A stretch of DNA of 32,329 nt, from positions 1 to 32,329 of the forward strand of contig CALYPF010000029.1 of NCBI GenBank assembly GCA_945271245.1. The letters are read 5' to 3'. A program made the translations under genes and the position numbers. Shown piece after piece: positions 9,854-19,280 of this stretch; the stretch's first letter is position 1, and each line of letters starts with the position of its first letter. The stretch is from an uncultured Enterobacteriaceae bacterium. Lineage in GTDB: Bacteria > Pseudomonadota > Gammaproteobacteria > Enterobacterales > Enterobacteriaceae. Below the pieces are notes generated by a model that saw only the letters and a program-made list of their open reading frames with translations, did not search any database and was not told the DNA's origin.

Positions 9854-11395
9854 ATGGCTACTGTGACCGATACCTCCGCCTCCGTCAGGGGAATAACTCG
9901 ACTGAGCGATGGTCCCGACTGGACGTTTGGGCTACTGGAAAGCTATCTGAGTGAAATCGACCGGGTAGCAAAATATTACCGCCTCGATACTTACCCGCAT
10001 CAAATTGAAGTGATTACATCAGAACAAATGTTGGACGCCTATTCCAGCGTAGGTATGCCCATTAACTATACCCACTGGTCATTCGGTAAAAAATTTATCG
10101 AGAATGAGCAGCGTTATAAGCAAGGGCAGCAGGGGCTGGCGTATGAAATAGTGATTAATTCCAACCCCTGCATTGCGTACCTGATGGAAGAAAATACGAT
10201 TACCATGCAGGCGCTGGTGATAGCGCATGCCAGTTATGGACATAATTCTTTCTTTAAAAATAACTATCTATTCCGCAGCTGGACGGATGCCAGTTCGATT
10301 GTCGATTATCTTATCTTTGCCCGAAACTATATCAGTGAATGTGAAGAAAGGTACGGCGTGGAAGAGGTCGAAAAACTGCTGGACTCCTGCCACGCACTGA
10401 TGAATTACGGCGTAGATCGCTATAAGCGCCCACAAAAAATCTCCCTGCAGGAGGAAAAAGCGCGCCAAAAAAGCCGTGAAGAGTATTTGCAAAGCCAGGT
10501 AAACATGCTTTGGCGCACCCTGCCGAAACGTGAGGAAGAGCGGCTGGCCCAGTCAAGCGGCCGTTTTCCTGAAGAACCGCAGGAAAATTTATTGTATTTC
10601 ATGGAGAAGAATGCACCTTTACTGGAGCCGTGGCAGCGCGAGATTTTGCGTATTGTGCGTAAGGTCAGCCAGTATTTTTATCCCCAGAAACAGACGCAGG
10701 TCATGAATGAAGGATGGGCCAGTTTCTGGCATTACACCATTCTTAACCACTTATATGACGAAGGAAAAGTTACCGGCCGGTTCATGTTGGAATTCCTGCA
10801 CAGCCATACGAATGTGGTATTTCAACCACCTTACAATAGCCCCTGGTATAGCGGGATTAACCCTTATGCGCTGGGCTTTGCGATGTATCAGGATATTAAG
10901 CGCATTTGCCAGACGCCCAACGAGGAAGACCGCCACTGGTTCCCTGATATCGCGGGTAAAGACTGGCTGGAGACGCTGCACTTCGCGATGCGTGATTTTA
11001 AAGACGAAAGCTTTATCAGCCAATTTCTCTCACCTAAGCTGATGCGCGATTTCCGCCTATTCACCGTGCTGGATGACGACCGCCATAATTATCTGGAAAT
11101 CTCCGCCATTCATAATGAAGAAGGCTATCGTGAAATCCGCAATCAGCTTTCTGCACAATATAATCTGAGTAATCTGGAGCCGAATATTCAGGTGTGGAAT
11201 GTCAACCTGAGAGGCGATCGTTCGCTTACGCTGCGCTACGTCCCTCACAACCGGGCACCGCTGGATAAAGGAAGGCGGGAAGTGCTAAAGCACGTACATC
11301 GACTATGGGGATTCGACGTGCTGCTGGAGCAGCAAAATGAAGATGGCAGCATTGAATTACTGGAACGCTGCCCCCCGCGAAACGCCGCGCTGTAG
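9854..11395 (+). CDS. ycgB: SpoVR-family protein YcgB
   Basis: Conserved soluble protein of unknown biochemical function, 513 residues (E. coli YcgB 510). In E. coli it belongs to the RpoS stationary-phase group and is linked to yeaG/yeaH. The SpoVR core is almost unchanged: TSEQMLDAYSSVGMP, HASYGHNSFFKNNYLF, MNEGWASFWHYTI and HNRAPLD. Several conserved His and Glu residues (HxxxGHN, NEGWAxFWH) suggest a metal site, but that is inference. GAGGG precedes the ATG. A strong terminator follows the stop directly. Confidence 0.93.
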   Translation: MATVTDTSASVRGITRLSDGPDWTFGLLESYLSEIDRVAKYYRLDTYPHQIEVITSEQMLDAYSSVGMPINYTHWSFGKKFIENEQRYKQGQQGLAYEIVINSNPCIAYLMEENTITMQALVIAHASYGHNSFFKNNYLFRSWTDASSIVDYLIFARNYISECEERYGVEEVEKLLDSCHALMNYGVDRYKRPQKISLQEEKARQKSREEYLQSQVNMLWRTLPKREEERLAQSSGRFPEEPQENLLYFMEKNAPLLEPWQREILRIVRKVSQYFYPQKQTQVMNEGWASFWHYTILNHLYDEGKVTGRFMLEFLHSHTNVVFQPPYNSPWYSGINPYALGFAMYQDIKRICQTPNEEDRHWFPDIAGKDWLETLHFAMRDFKDESFISQFLSPKLMRDFRLFTVLDDDRHNYLEISAIHNEEGYREIRNQLSAQYNLSNLEPNIQVWNVNLRGDRSLTLRYVPHNRAPLDKGRREVLKHVHRLWGFDVLLEQQNEDGSIELLERCPPRNAAL

Positions 11396-11397
11396 CG

Positions 11398-11422
11398 AAA
11401 AAAGCCGCGAAAGCGGCTTTTT
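11398..11422 (+). terminator. Rho-independent terminator after ycgB
   Basis: AAAAAAGCCGC and GCGGCTTTTTT form a perfect stem closed by a GAAA tetraloop, ending in a T run. The A-rich left arm also makes it workable for the converging fadR transcript. Confidence 0.9.
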
Positions 11423-11540
11423 TATGGCTGATACAAAATGCTCTCAGAATGAGATAAACCATTACCCCTGCCTTAGAGTTAAACCACGCCGATATGCTAT
11501 TTCGCCCTATTATCACAACGGCGGCAGAAGGCTACGCTAA

Positions 11541-12260
11541 TTAACGGCTATGCAGGGCTAAATCACCGGGCATATTTTTTTGCATACGGTGCCAAATTTC
11601 CCCGCTTTCACGCCCATAATTACGCACGACTTCATACACCTGCGCGTGCAGGCCTTCGCGACAGAGCTGCCCAAGCTTATGGTAAAAGCCCAGCGCCAGG
11701 CTGCGGGCATCCGGGCTGGAAAAATAGTGTCTGCCGATGCGGGTATATAGCCCTTTCATACCGTTTAATATCAATCCGTATACCGGATTGCCGGAGGCAA
11801 ACGCCAGGCCGCGAAAGATACCGTAATCAAGTTCGGCAAAGGCATCCGCGTGATCCTGCACCTCTTCCGCGCTATCCAGAACTTTCTGCGAATCTTCTGG
11901 ATGCAGGCGAAGCGCATTGCGGATAAAGATAGTGGCAATGTTGGTACGCACAGAAAGTAAATTATCGATAAGTTGCGGTACTCGGTCATGATCGAGACGC
12001 GCCAGTGTTTCCAGAATATTTAAACCCGACGTCTCCCAGAAATTATTCACCTTCGTCGGTTTACCGTGCTGGATGGTCAACCAGCCGTCACGCGCAAGGC
12101 GCTGTAATACTTCGCGCAAAGTCGTGCGCGTTACGCCAATAAGTTCCGAAAGTTCACGCTCTGCTGGCAATATTGAACCCGGTGGAAAGCGATTATTCCA
12201 TATGCTTTCAATGATATACTCTTCCGCGAAACCCGCCGGGCTTTGCGCCTTTATGACCAT
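11541..12260 (-). CDS. fadR: Fatty acid metabolism regulator FadR
   Basis: GntR-family regulator that represses fatty-acid degradation genes and activates fabA and fabB; it leaves DNA when it binds long-chain acyl-CoA. 239 residues as in E. coli. The N-terminal winged helix-turn-helix (about 9-75) contains [20 protein letters not shown]. The C-terminal all-helical ligand domain ends in HSR. It looks intact, although its target fadD in this window is frameshifted. Divergent from nhaB, with a FadR-like operator 35-51 bases upstream of its start. Confidence 0.95.
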   Translation of the reverse strand: MVIKAQSPAGFAEEYIIESIWNNRFPPGSILPAERELSELIGVTRTTLREVLQRLARDGWLTIQHGKPTKVNNFWETSGLNILETLARLDHDRVPQLIDNLLSVRTNIATIFIRNALRLHPEDSQKVLDSAEEVQDHADAFAELDYGIFRGLAFASGNPVYGLILNGMKGLYTRIGRHYFSSPDARSLALGFYHKLGQLCREGLHAQVYEVVRNYGRESGEIWHRMQKNMPGDLALHSR

Positions 12261-12294
12261 AGCAATTGTCCATGTTTCCGAATTTTACAATATT

Positions 12295-12311
12295 TACTCA
12301 TCATACCAGAT
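12295..12311 (-). promoter_or_regulatory. FadR-like operator upstream of fadR
   Basis: The minus strand reads ATCTGGTATGATGAGTA. It shares the left half TCTGGT with the FadR consensus (AACTGGTCCGACCAGTT) and closely resembles the operator in front of E. coli fadD. It lies between fadR and nhaB, so it could mediate autoregulation or affect nhaB. Called by eye. Confidence 0.45.
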
Positions 12312-12476
12312 GCGCATTCGGGCAGATAGTTAAGAGATTATCCAAAATTGGAGCCAGATTTTATTTTTTAGGGCTTCCCCGTAGCCCTGCGCTAATCACC
12401 TTGCCAGCTGATATTACGCAAGGTAGGCTAATTCTCTGTTTCTGAATAATCACGCAAAACATAAAAAGAGTCGACG

Positions 12477-14024
12477 ATGAATATCTCACTTGCGCGCGCG
12501 TTTTACCGCAATTTTTTAGGTGCCTCACCGAATAGTTATAAACTCACTATTCTGTTTTTTTTAATACTTAATCCGCTAGTGTTTTTTTGCATCAGTCCTT
12601 TTGCCGCCGGTTGGTTATTGGTCGGCGAATTTATTTTTACACTGGCGATGGCGCTCAAATGCTACCCTCTACTGCCCGGTGGGCTTCTGGCTATCGAGGC
12701 CGTGTTTATTGGCATGACCAGCGCCGACCGGGTGCGTCATGAAGTGGTTGCTAATATAGAAGTCCTGCTGCTATTGATTTTTATGGTGGCTGGGATCTGG
12801 TTTATGAAGCAGCTTCTGCTGCTTATTTTTACCCGACTGCTGCTAAGCGTGCGCTCTAAGCTAGTGCTATCACTCGCTTTTTGCGTGGCTGCCGCATTCC
12901 TTTCCGCCTTTTTAGACGCCTTAACCGTTGTAGCCGTAGTTATCAGCGTCGCGTTGGGATTTTATGAAATTTATCATCGATTCGCATCAGGCGATAATCA
13001 CGGTGAACTTCATAGCGATGACGCACTGACGCACGAGCATAGAGAAACGCTGGCGCAGTTTCGCGCTTTTTTACGCAGCCTAATGATGCATGCCGCGGTC
13101 GGCACCGCTTTGGGCGGAGTAATGACCATGGTCGGCGAACCGCAGAACCTGATTATCGCCCGTGCAGCAGGCTGGCACTTTAGCGATTTTTTCCTGCGCA
13201 TGGCACCGGTAACACTGCCGGTGCTGGTATGCGGCCTACTCACCTGCTGCATACTGGAATACAGCAAAATCCTCGGCTATGGCGCACCGCTTCCTGAGCC
13301 AGTACGAGAAGTACTGCAGACCTGGGATAGACAGAATAGCCGCCAACGAACGCGGCTGGATAATGCACGCCTGGTAGTACAAGCGGTTATCGGTCTGTGG
13401 CTAATTATTGCGCTGGCGTTTCATTTGGCGGAAGTTGGGCTTATTGGTTTATCCGTCATTATTTTCGCCACTGCCCTGTGCGGCATTACCGATGAACATA
13501 CGATAGGCCGCGCCTTTACTGAGGCTCTGCCGTTTACCGCTCTGCTAACAGTCTTTTTTACTATCGTCGCAGTAATTGTCGACGGCCAGCTTTTTGCGCC
13601 GCTTATTCACTATGTACTAAAGTCTCCGCCGCAGGCGCAATTGCCGCTATTTTATATTATTAACGGCCTGCTTTCTTCTATCTCAGATAACGTTTTCGTT
13701 GGCTCTGTATATATAAATGAAGTGAAAACCGCGCTGGAGCACGGGCTAATAGATATTCGCCAGTTCGAAGAGCTGGCCGTCGCCATTAATACCGGCACAA
13801 ATCTACCCTCCGTCGCGACGCCGAACGGCCAGGCCGCATTCCTATTTTTACTGACTTCGGCACTGGCACCGCTGATCCGTTTATCATACGGACGTATGGT
13901 TCTGATGGCGCTACCTTATACGCTGGTTTTAACACTGGTGGGCCTGTTATGCGTGATTTATACGCTGGCACCGGCAACCGACTGGATGCTGTCTCACGGC
14001 TGGATAGCGACGCCGCTGCTGTAA
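12477..14024 (+). CDS. nhaB: Na+/H+ antiporter NhaB
   Basis: Inner-membrane electrogenic sodium/proton antiporter used for Na+ tolerance and pH balance. 515 residues against 513 in E. coli. About a dozen hydrophobic segments are visible. Family-typical stretches include [56 protein letters not shown] and [20 protein letters not shown]. The ATG lies about 10 bases after AAAAAGAG, a modest ribosome binding site. The gene is divergent from fadR, as in E. coli, and dsbB follows 133 bases downstream. Confidence 0.95.
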   Translation: MNISLARAFYRNFLGASPNSYKLTILFFLILNPLVFFCISPFAAGWLLVGEFIFTLAMALKCYPLLPGGLLAIEAVFIGMTSADRVRHEVVANIEVLLLLIFMVAGIWFMKQLLLLIFTRLLLSVRSKLVLSLAFCVAAAFLSAFLDALTVVAVVISVALGFYEIYHRFASGDNHGELHSDDALTHEHRETLAQFRAFLRSLMMHAAVGTALGGVMTMVGEPQNLIIARAAGWHFSDFFLRMAPVTLPVLVCGLLTCCILEYSKILGYGAPLPEPVREVLQTWDRQNSRQRTRLDNARLVVQAVIGLWLIIALAFHLAEVGLIGLSVIIFATALCGITDEHTIGRAFTEALPFTALLTVFFTIVAVIVDGQLFAPLIHYVLKSPPQAQLPLFYIINGLLSSISDNVFVGSVYINEVKTALEHGLIDIRQFEELAVAINTGTNLPSVATPNGQAAFLFLLTSALAPLIRLSYGRMVLMALPYTLVLTLVGLLCVIYTLAPATDWMLSHGWIATPLL

Positions 14025-14157
14025 TCACTAAGGTCGGGAATGGCTACATTTCCATCGCCAGGTGGCGACAATATCCTTATTATTGCGATGTCCATAGTGG
14101 CGCGTAAGGTAAATTGGTTTACACTGCGCCACATCTATTTTTACAGGGAATGAGATT

Positions 14158-14670
14158 ATGTTGCGATATCTTAATCAGCAATCGCGAGGACGCGGAGCCT
14201 GGCTACTTATGGCGTTTACCGCTTTCGCCCTGGAGCTGGTAGCGCTGTGGTTCCAGCATGTGATGAAGCTTCAACCGTGTGTGCTCTGCATTTACGAACG
14301 CTGCGCGCTATTTGGCATTATGGGCGCCGGGCTTCTCGGGGCTATCGCTCCTCGCTCACCGATACGATTTATTGCGTTAGCGGTGTGGCTTTGGAGCGCG
14401 GGAAAAGGTATCGCGCTGGCGTGGCAGCATACTATGATGCAGCTTCACCCTTCGCCGTTTCAAACCTGCGATTTTATGGCGCGCTTCCCCGCAGGGCTGC
14501 CGCTGGATAAATGGCTGCCGCAGGTTTTTGTCGCCACCGGCGACTGCTCCGTGCGTCAGTGGTCTTTTTTGGATCTTGAAATGCCTCAGTGGCTGCTGGG
14601 CATTTTCATTGCCTATTTCGCCATTGCCGTCCTGATAGTCTTAGCTCAGTTTTGCCGTCGGGCACGCTAG
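14158..14670 (+). CDS. dsbB: Disulfide bond formation protein DsbB
   Basis: Inner-membrane quinone reductase that reoxidises DsbA in the periplasm. 170 residues, slightly shorter than E. coli (176). Four membrane helices are visible. The first cysteine pair is Cys41 and Cys44 in QPCVLC; the second loop has Cys in [11 protein letters not shown] and GDCSVRQW, equivalent to Cys104 and Cys130 of E. coli. All four catalytic cysteines are present. GGGAATGAG precedes the ATG. Confidence 0.95.
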   Translation: MLRYLNQQSRGRGAWLLMAFTAFALELVALWFQHVMKLQPCVLCIYERCALFGIMGAGLLGAIAPRSPIRFIALAVWLWSAGKGIALAWQHTMMQLHPSPFQTCDFMARFPAGLPLDKWLPQVFVATGDCSVRQWSFLDLEMPQWLLGIFIAYFAIAVLIVLAQFCRRAR

Positions 14671-14675
14671 TATCC

Positions 14676-14707
14676 TTTTGCGCGCAGCGCTGACGCTGTG
14701 CGCAAAA
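14676..14707. other. Long hairpin directly after dsbB
   Basis: TTTTGCGCGCAGCG (14676-14689) pairs with CGCTGTGCGCAAAA (14694-14707) around a CTGA loop; one pair is G-T. It begins 5 bases after the dsbB stop. It has no U run on either strand, so it may be a 3'-end stabiliser or weak terminator rather than a classical one. Confidence 0.5.
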
Positions 14708-15054
14708 AATTCGCCTTCATTTTATATAGACGCCGCGTCAGCGCTTATATCGTAAATAGGGATCGGCATTGCTTACAAAGCGATTATTACGCTTAAAACT
14801 GGCGCAGCGTCGCAAAGACGCCAGGAGTTGAATAAAAGGTCTCTTAGCCTGAGTCTGTTCGCCCCGCCAGCCCGTTCTGGCTGCCAATGTTTGATTATCT
14901 CTTAGTGTAATATTCTGCTGACTGGCTGGTAGCTGACGCACATATTAGCGAAAAGAGTAGAGGGATGATCCGCCAGCGAACGGAGCGCTGCCGGTGAATA
15001 TCAGCGTAGTATTTTACTCAACATTTTTGCACTACGATTTTACAGCGCGGCAGT

Positions 15055-15079
15055 AAAAAGGCCTCATTCTAATGAGGCC
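15055..15079 (-). terminator. Rho-independent terminator of kbp
   Basis: On the minus strand GGCCTCATT and AATGAGGCC form a perfect 9-bp stem with a two-base AG loop region, followed by TTTTT, about 30 bases after the kbp stop. Confidence 0.85.
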
Positions 15080-15109
15080 CTTACTACAGCAGTCGAACCT
15101 ATAAGGTTA

Positions 15110-15553
15110 TTACTGCGGAATACGCAGTACCTGCCCCGGATAGATTTTATCCGGATGGCTCAGCATGGGCTTATTTGCTTCAAAGATTTTATTGTAATCA
15201 TTGGCGTTGCCATACACTTTTTTCGCAATCGCACTTAGCGTATCACCTTTCTCGACGGTGTAGAACTTGCTTTCAGTAGCGCCGGCTGCAACAGCGACTT
15301 TATCTTCTACGCTGTTGATGCCTTCCACATTGCCCGCAGCAACCAGGATTTTTTCTTTCGCTTCCTGGCTCAGGCCATCACCGCTAACAACGACCTTATC
15401 GCCCTGAACGCTTACCTGAACTTTATCAGCATCCGGTACGCCTGCTTTTTTCAAATGCTCTTCAATTTTACTTTTACGCGCATCATCACTGTTTCCTGTT
15501 ACGGAATCCCACAGTTTCTCACCCGCTTCTTTTACAAAATTAAACAGTCCCAT
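15110..15553 (-). CDS. kbp: Potassium-binding protein Kbp (BON-LysM)
   Basis: Small cytoplasmic protein that binds K+ in E. coli (YgaU/Kbp), 147 residues against 149. The start [20 protein letters not shown] is nearly unchanged. A BON domain covers about 25-90 ([20 protein letters not shown]) and a LysM domain about 97-146 ([29 protein letters not shown]). An AGGAGACGAT ribosome site precedes the ATG. In E. coli the gene sits elsewhere, near the ygaM region, so it is displaced here. E. coli ygaU responds to osmotic stress and stationary phase; the regulation here is unknown. Confidence 0.93.
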   Translation of the reverse strand: MGLFNFVKEAGEKLWDSVTGNSDDARKSKIEEHLKKAGVPDADKVQVSVQGDKVVVSGDGLSQEAKEKILVAAGNVEGINSVEDKVAVAAGATESKFYTVEKGDTLSAIAKKVYGNANDYNKIFEANKPMLSHPDKIYPGQVLRIPQ

Positions 15554-16682
15554 ATCGTCTCCTGAATGGTTATTGGGCCCATGCCCTTACTCCAGTCTTA
15601 AGTCTGGCAAAAAAATCAAAAAAGTAAAGCGTCATTCCTGGCCCGGGATTAATAATCAGACGATTAGTGATTTCACTAATATACATTAAGTATACCGAGG
15701 CAAATCTTAATATTTCTTAGCGAAGTAAAATGGTTATTATCCGAACAGCAGCCCGCAAGACGTAATTAAGGTTAAGCGCTAAGTTAACGTAGCATCGCAA
15801 ATTATTGTTAAAGCCCCACAGCGCAGCCTGCACGCCTCAAGGTATCATTATCTTTCCCCATAACCGCTCGCGGTATAGCGGCCACCGACAAAACCTCTGA
15901 TTTATTAGAATATCGGCATATCTGCTTTCAAACCAACGCTGTATTTATTACTAAATACAGCGCACTCTCATTTTCATTCAACCATAAAAAATATCTTTAT
16001 GCTTAACTTATTACTCTCACAAAATGGCTATGCGCATAGGGCCATTTCTGGCAGATAAATCAATGCGATTAGGACAACTATACAATCGCGTTACCAAAAA
16101 TGAACGCTCATTCCACCTGATGAAAGTAATATTTACACCAATAGCATTGATGTAAAGCCAATAAACGATCATTGCTCACCTCTATTAGCGTGTTCATATA
16201 ATCTCAGCAATATAAAGATAAGCATATATCTATCAGGTAAAGGTTACTCGATATATTTCATTACCTTTCGAACTTTTCTCATATTATTCATCTCTGAACT
16301 GGGAGCATCCTCTTTTTAACCATATAATGAATATTGACGCATTTTCAGGTAAAAAAAGTCACATTACATGGAGAGTGGAACGATTAGTCTCTTACAGGCC
16401 AATGAATTAATGCCTCAATCAATTCTACCTGTAAAAGGAATATTGGATTCCCCCCCATGAATTACTTCTTTTAAGTAAAGTTATAGATCCTGAAATTAAT
16501 GAACCAAATGCACCATGTTATTAACCCATCAGCCAGGTATATGCCTGCGCCCATTAAATTAACGATAAGATAATGGAAAACCCTAAAAGCACCGCCGACA
16601 AAATAGCCAGCTATTACTGCGCCGTCGGCCCGAATGCGGGCCGGGTTCGCCATTTAATGCACACGTTGACTTCGCCCGGTCT
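15554..16682. other. Long AT-rich stretch without a clear gene
   Basis: About 1.1 kb between kbp and ycgN, visibly richer in A and T than its surroundings, especially 15900-16500. E. coli carries umuDC and hlyE in this interval; I see no recognisable trace of them. A 43-codon ATG frame on the plus strand (16024-16155) and a 60-codon hydrophobic frame on the minus strand (16471-16653, listed separately) are the only candidates. A C7 run at 16450-16456 precedes an ATG that runs only five codons. The kbp promoter must lie near 15560-15720. Confidence 0.5.
16471..16653 (-). CDS. Possible small membrane protein, unrecognised
   Basis: A 60-residue ATG frame, mostly hydrophobic from residue 12 to the end (AVIAGYFVGGAFRVFHYLIV, then GAGIYLADGLITWCIWFINF), which could form two membrane segments. 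No convincing ribosome binding site precedes the ATG and I know no homologue. It starts 30 bases beyond the end of ycgN, on the same strand. It may be a chance frame or a remnant. Confidence 0.25.
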   Translation of the reverse strand: MANPARIRADGAVIAGYFVGGAFRVFHYLIVNLMGAGIYLADGLITWCIWFINFRIYNFT

Positions 16683-17129
16683 TTACTCCGCCCAGTCTGG
16701 TTTATTAAGGATATGATCCTGCCAGTCGCGCACTTCGCTCTCTTTCACTGCAATATGGCGCACCGAGATACGCTGAGCATGCATCACTTCTTTGGAGCCA
16801 GCGCGCAGCGGGTGCCAGGCGGGTAACGACTTTCCTTCAGCAAGGAGCCGATAGGCACAGGTCAGCGGCAGCCATTCAAATTCAGGAAGGTTTGCGCGCG
16901 TTAGCTTGATGCAATCGGCCTCATATTCGAAACGGCGGGCGTAGTGGCGACACTGGCAGGTTTTGATATTCAACTGAGCGCAGGCCACATTGGTAAAATA
17001 AATTTCGTCTGTATCTTCGTCCATGAGTTTATGCAGGCAGCATTGCCCGCAGCCGTCGCAGAGCGACTCCCACTCCCGATCGCTCATTTCATCCAACGTT
17101 TTAGTTTGCCAAAAGGGGGTGTCATTCAT
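16683..17129 (-). CDS. ycgN: YcgN, cysteine-rich UPF0260 protein
   Basis: Conserved protein of unknown function. The ATG at 17129 gives 148 residues starting [17 protein letters not shown], close to the E. coli start; a longer frame to 17192 adds unrelated residues. The cluster CDGCGQCC (Cys24, 27, 30, 31), with [11 protein letters not shown] and a later Cys in LTCAYRL, resembles the YkgJ-type zinc or iron-sulfur binding pattern. The metal is not known. It lies 90 bases downstream of ycgM on the same strand, as in E. coli. Confidence 0.9.
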   Translation of the reverse strand: MNDTPFWQTKTLDEMSDREWESLCDGCGQCCLHKLMDEDTDEIYFTNVACAQLNIKTCQCRHYARRFEYEADCIKLTRANLPEFEWLPLTCAYRLLAEGKSLPAWHPLRAGSKEVMHAQRISVRHIAVKESEVRDWQDHILNKPDWAE

Positions 17130-17219
17130 TCGCGGAAATTCCAAAGATAGATTATCTGGCGCCGTTATAAAGAGAATAGCCCACAGATGCAAGCCCAGGC
17201 GCCGAGAACTAACCGGGAT

Positions 17220-17879
17220 TTACAGAACCCGCGCGGTGAGAAAGCGGTCGCCCAAACCGATTTTTAACGCATCGCCACCGTGAAGCGGCCCCACGCCTTC
17301 CGGTGTGCCGGTTAAAATAATATCCCCTTCACGCAGAGTGAAAAACCGGCTCATATAGGCGATAAGCGGCAAAATAGGATGTAGCATGTCAGCGGTATTA
17401 CCCCGCTGGCGCTGCTCGCCGTTTATCTCTAATGACAATGACAGGTTTTGAGGATCGTGGCCAAACTCTGAAACCGGTATAAAACCGGAAACGGGGCATG
17501 CGTTATCAAATCCCTTCGCTTTTTCCCACGGACGCCCTGCTGCCTTTAATTCGCTCTGGAGATCGCGTAACGTTAAATCAAGCGCTACGCCATAGCCGAC
17601 GATCGCCTGCTGCACATGTTCTTCCTTTGCCTGTCGTAAAGTGGCGCCAATCAGAACCGCCAGCTCAACTTCATGATGAACGGCACCAAAACCTTCGGGG
17701 AGTTTTAGCGGTTGATGCAAATCGCAAAGTGCCGTTTCGGGCTTCATGAATAAGACGGGCTCTTCCGGGGTTCGGCTACCCATTTCTTTGATATGACGCG
17801 CATAGTTACTGCCTACGCAAACGACTTTACTAACCGGATAATCCAGCAGCGCGCCCTGCCAGTGACGATGTTGATACAT
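17220..17879 (-). CDS. ycgM: Fumarylacetoacetate hydrolase-family protein YcgM
   Basis: 219 residues, the E. coli length. FAH-fold enzymes cleave or decarboxylate oxo-acids using a divalent metal. The metal-binding acidic residues are seen in VHHEVELAVLIG (His, Glu, Glu) and in ALDLTLRDLQ. GSNYARHIKEMG near the N-terminus and DIILTGTPEGVGPL near the C-terminus are family motifs. The physiological substrate of YcgM is uncertain; related eukaryotic FAHD1 has oxaloacetate decarboxylase and acylpyruvase activity. ycgN lies downstream. Confidence 0.93.
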   Translation of the reverse strand: MYQHRHWQGALLDYPVSKVVCVGSNYARHIKEMGSRTPEEPVLFMKPETALCDLHQPLKLPEGFGAVHHEVELAVLIGATLRQAKEEHVQQAIVGYGVALDLTLRDLQSELKAAGRPWEKAKGFDNACPVSGFIPVSEFGHDPQNLSLSLEINGEQRQRGNTADMLHPILPLIAYMSRFFTLREGDIILTGTPEGVGPLHGGDALKIGLGDRFLTARVL

Positions 17880-18093
17880 AATCCCTGCCCTATTGTTATG
17901 TACAATAAGCTCTCACTATCCCCGTGCGCCGGGGGGATTGTCAATCTGGCTGCGCGCAGTTACTCACGATAATAACTTATGACCTATGGCTTATTTATGC
18001 GTTAGCAAAAGAGATACCGATTATCCGCAAACAACATATTCGGAAAAAACGGTAATTATGAATCAACGCAATATCAGGCGATGAAGATTTATT

Positions 18094-18119
18094 CTACCGC
18101 TGATAGATCTCAGCGGTAG
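18094..18119. terminator. Perfect hairpin downstream of ycgL
   Basis: CTACCGCTGA (18094-18103) pairs perfectly with TCAGCGGTAG (18110-18119) around a TAGATC loop. It lies about 40 bases after the ycgL stop. The sequence that follows on the minus strand (AATAAATCTTC) is a poor U run, so it is at best a moderate terminator. Confidence 0.5.
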
Positions 18120-18157
18120 TAAATAGCAATTATTGTTTATTACAGGGTTCAAAGCGC

Positions 18158-18433
18158 TTATTTTTTTGTCTGCTCACAAAGATGTGTTTTTAACAAGCTT
18201 TCCGGAGGCGGCGGCAATTGTAAATAATACCCTTGATCTTTCAATGCCTGTTTTACATTATCTAAACTTGCATTCGCCAGGCGTTTGCTGCCGTCCAAAG
18301 GTATCATCATTGCCAGTTTCGGTTGACCAAAACTCAACATCAATTCTTCCGGCACTCGGGAAAAATCGCCTTTTTTTTCGACATAGAGATATGTCTGATC
18401 GCGTTTCATACTCCGATAGATCACACAATGCAT
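18158..18433 (-). CDS. ycgL: YcgL domain protein
   Basis: Small conserved gammaproteobacterial protein of unknown function, 91 residues (E. coli about 97-108 depending on the start). It keeps [28 protein letters not shown] and [14 protein letters not shown]. The C-terminal tail is a few residues shorter than in E. coli. The ATG at 18433 matches the MFCVIYRS start. It is divergent from minC, as in E. coli; the minC promoter region lies in the 125-bp gap. Confidence 0.92.
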   Translation of the reverse strand: MHCVIYRSMKRDQTYLYVEKKGDFSRVPEELMLSFGQPKLAMMIPLDGSKRLANASLDNVKQALKDQGYYLQLPPPPESLLKTHLCEQTKK

Positions 18434-18558
18434 ACTTTTGCTCTAATTTCATTAGTGGTTACTTGCCTGAATATAGCACTGACTATAACATGCTTGTTGT
18501 ACATCGGAATATTGTATCCACGCCGTGGGTATTAAAAACTGAATTGAGTAAGGCCAGG

Positions 18559-19254
18559 ATGTCAAATACGCCCATCGAGCTGAAAGGTAGCAGTTTCACA
18601 CTCTCTGTAGTTCATTTACATGAGACGCAGTCCGCCGTTATCCGCGAAGCGCTTCAGGATAAAATTGCGCAGGCACCCGCGTTTTTGAAACATGCGCCTG
18701 TCGTACTCAATGTCGCAAGTCTAAATGATAAGGCTGGTGATTGGGGGCAGATTTTACAAATCATCACTGACGCTGGTCTGCACGTCGTTGGCGTAAGCGG
18801 CTGTAAAGACAGCATTCTACGCGCCGAGATTGAACGCGCGGGGCTACCGCTGCTTACCGAAGGCAAAGATAAGGTGCGGCCTATGGTGCCTCAGGCACCG
18901 GCAGAGCCGGTGGCAAGCGTCGCTACAAAAACGCGCATTATCGATACGCCGGTGCGGTCCGGCCAGCGCGTGTATGCGCCAAACAGCGATTTAGTGGTAA
19001 CCAGCCACGTCAGCGCCGGAGCAGAACTCATCGCTGATGGCAATATACATATTTACGGCGGAATGCGCGGACGAGCGCTGGCAGGTGCCAGCGGCGATCG
19101 CGATGCGCAAATATTTTGTACTGCTTTAACCGCCGAACTGGTTTCCATTGCCGGCGTCTACTGGCTTAGCGATAGACTCCCGGCCGATTTTTACGGCAAG
19201 GCGGCGCGTCTGCGTCTCGCGGGCGGTGCTCTGACCGTTGAACCTTTAAATTAA
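18559..19254 (+). CDS. minC: Septum site-determining protein MinC
   Basis: Inhibits FtsZ ring assembly away from midcell when recruited to the membrane by MinD. The ATG at 18559 gives 231 residues, the E. coli length, starting [29 protein letters not shown] lies just upstream. An open frame extends to 18133, but the added 142 codons lie mostly opposite ycgL and are not MinC. The N-terminal FtsZ-binding domain covers about 1-115, then a Pro/Ala linker, and the C-terminal beta-helix (about 125-225) contains the MinD-contacting [10 protein letters not shown]. First gene of minCDE. Confidence 0.95.
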   Translation: MSNTPIELKGSSFTLSVVHLHETQSAVIREALQDKIAQAPAFLKHAPVVLNVASLNDKAGDWGQILQIITDAGLHVVGVSGCKDSILRAEIERAGLPLLTEGKDKVRPMVPQAPAEPVASVATKTRIIDTPVRSGQRVYAPNSDLVVTSHVSAGAELIADGNIHIYGGMRGRALAGASGDRDAQIFCTALTAELVSIAGVYWLSDRLPADFYGKAARLRLAGGALTVEPLN

Positions 19255-19280
19255 TAAGCCCTTTTAACAAGGAATTCCTT

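Noticed and set aside
12370..12388. AGGGCT/AGCCCT hairpin in the fadR-nhaB gap, considered as a terminator
   Set aside because: No T run follows on either strand and both genes start, not end, here.
14738..14941. 67-codon minus-strand frame between dsbB and kbp, considered as a UmuC C-terminal remnant
   Set aside because: Only scattered residues resembled UmuC when compared by eye; not enough to call it.
16450..16456. C7 run before an ATG, considered as a phase-variation switch
   Set aside because: The ATG that follows runs only five codons before a stop, and no gene crosses the run.
18133..18558. 142-codon upstream extension of minC
   Set aside because: It overlaps ycgL on the opposite strand, and MinC homology starts exactly at the ATG at 18559 with the usual total length.
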